Shown here: one piece after another, positions 34,625 to 35,224 of the stretch
How positions within the stretch are numbered: the first letter of the stretch is position 1
How the letters are laid out: the number at the start of each line of letters is the position of its first letter
Source: Paenibacillus dakarensis
Lineage (GTDB): Bacteria > Bacillota > Bacilli > Paenibacillales > Paenibacillaceae
Length of the DNA stretch: 35,224 bases
Reading direction: 5' to 3'
Assembly: GCF_001373415.1 (NCBI RefSeq)
Contig: NZ_CDSE01000066.1
Span: 1-35,224 of the forward strand
Notes under the pieces: model-generated
What the model was told of the DNA's origin: nothing
Databases searched by the model: none
The model's input: the letters and a program-made list of their open reading frames with translations, nothing else
Position numbers and translations under genes: made by a program

Positions 34625-35164
34625 ATGGCGAAAATTGTGGACAGACTTTTGCTGTTCATATACAGCCTAAGTATCGGCGTCATTTCTGTAGTTGCCATAC
34701 TCCTTTTGAGCGGTGTTATACCTTATGAATTAACGCATGCTCAAGAACAGCGTCTCTTTTTGATCGCAATAATTACAGCTGCAGTGCTGTTTTTGATCAG
34801 TATTCGATTTTTCTATATCTCAATTCGACGTGACCGAACGGTAATGCACTCGATCGATCAGCGGACAGAGTTTGGGGATATTCAAATTTCGGTCGAGACA
34901 ATTGAGAATCTTTGCCTGAAGGCTGCTTCCAGAGTACGTGGAATAAAGGATCTGAAATCACGTATCAAGGTATCGCAGGCTGGGCTCGAGATTGCGATCC
35001 GCGCTGTCGTTGATGGTGAGGAATCGATTCCGGCTTTAACTACGGATGTGCAGAAACAGGTTCATGATTTTGTAGAGGATACAACAGGGATTCCGGTATC
35101 AAGTGTATCCGTGTATATAGCTAATGTAGTTCAGGCACCGAGCTTCAAGAGCAGAGTAGAATAG
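34625..35164 (+). CDS. amaP: Alkaline shock response membrane anchor protein AmaP
   Basis: Membrane anchor of 179 residues for Asp23-type proteins. Two N-terminal helices (about 7-30 and 42-65, hydrophobic with short loops) are followed by a soluble C-terminal domain. That domain resembles the preceding Asp23 protein: FGDIQISVETIENL against IGQIQIAPEVIEVI, and a matching end with VQKQVHDFVEDTTGIPVSSV. ATG 34625 has AAGGAGG eight bases upstream; GTG 34619 is too close to it. It lies in the order Asp23, AmaP, DUF2273. Confidence 0.9.
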   Translation: MAKIVDRLLLFIYSLSIGVISVVAILLLSGVIPYELTHAQEQRLFLIAIITAAVLFLISIRFFYISIRRDRTVMHSIDQRTEFGDIQISVETIENLCLKAASRVRGIKDLKSRIKVSQAGLEIAIRAVVDGEESIPALTTDVQKQVHDFVEDTTGIPVSSVSVYIANVVQAPSFKSRVE

Positions 35165-35180
35165 AGGTGAATTCCCCAAG

Positions 35181-35224
35181 ATGCCATGGAAACAATTGTG
35201 GGAGAGTCACGGCGGGAGAATATT
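35181..35224 (+). CDS. DUF2273 family protein (3' end outside window)
   Basis: Only the first 14 residues are visible (MPWKQLWESHGGRI). The WxxLWExHxGxI start is typical of the small two-helix DUF2273 membrane proteins that accompany AmaP and Asp23. GAGGTGA at 35164-35170 lies ten bases before the ATG. It probably belongs to the same operon as amaP. Confidence 0.75.
   Translation, partial: MPWKQLWESHGGRI

Overview
The window looks like chromosomal DNA of an endospore-forming Bacillales bacterium, most likely Paenibacillus. I infer this from the complete spoIIIAA-AH operon, a spore photoproduct lyase, two secreted proteins with copper-amine-oxidase-N 'stalk' domains, AGGAGG-type ribosome binding sites, moderate GC content and gene order. 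No database could be searched, so the genus is an inference.

Layout. (1) 1-5695: the end of a sugar ABC transporter cassette (two MalF/MalG-type permeases), a YesM/YesN-type two-component system and a cytoplasmic GH3 beta-N-acetylhexosaminidase, all on the + strand. Together they suggest sensing, import and cleavage of an amino-sugar oligosaccharide. (2) 5797-8656: a stand-alone gene for a 911-residue secreted protein with two duplicated stalk domains, a PKD-like domain and an unrecognised C-terminal third, behind an ECF-sigma-like promoter. (3) 8727-11930: a Fur-family (Zur-like) regulator overlapping yidD, then metG behind a T-box leader with an AUG specifier. (4) 11931-12410: 480 bases without a gene, holding a terminator, a long imperfect palindrome that may be a dispersed repeat, and a promoter flanked by two near-consensus Zur boxes. 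(5) 12411-15731: znuA-znuC-znuB zinc uptake genes followed closely by ccdA. (6) 15728-16798: spore photoproduct lyase on the - strand, convergent with ccdA.

(7) 16992-35224 follows, from memory of the Bacillus subtilis map, the order mntR-yqhO-yqhP-yqhQ-yqhR-aroQ-yqhT-efp-yqhV-spoIIIAA..AH-accB-accC-yqhY. There are two insertions: a secreted stalk/GH10-like protein between mntR and yqhO, and an aspartokinase between efp and yqhV. After yqhY come amaP and the start of a DUF2273 gene, which form an Asp23/AmaP envelope cluster with its own promoter.

Themes are metal homeostasis (Zur-like, MntR, Znu), sporulation (spoIIIA channel, spl), cell-envelope and lipid functions (accBC, Asp23/AmaP, stalk proteins, patatin), and RNA or translation-level control (T-box, internal aspartokinase start, a hairpin over a ribosome binding site). 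I saw no mobile elements, CRISPR arrays, tRNAs or rRNAs. I did not find a clearly novel multi-gene system. The best candidates for new biology are the C-terminal module of the 911-residue protein, the palindromic element, and the Asp23/AmaP cluster beside the acetyl-CoA carboxylase genes.
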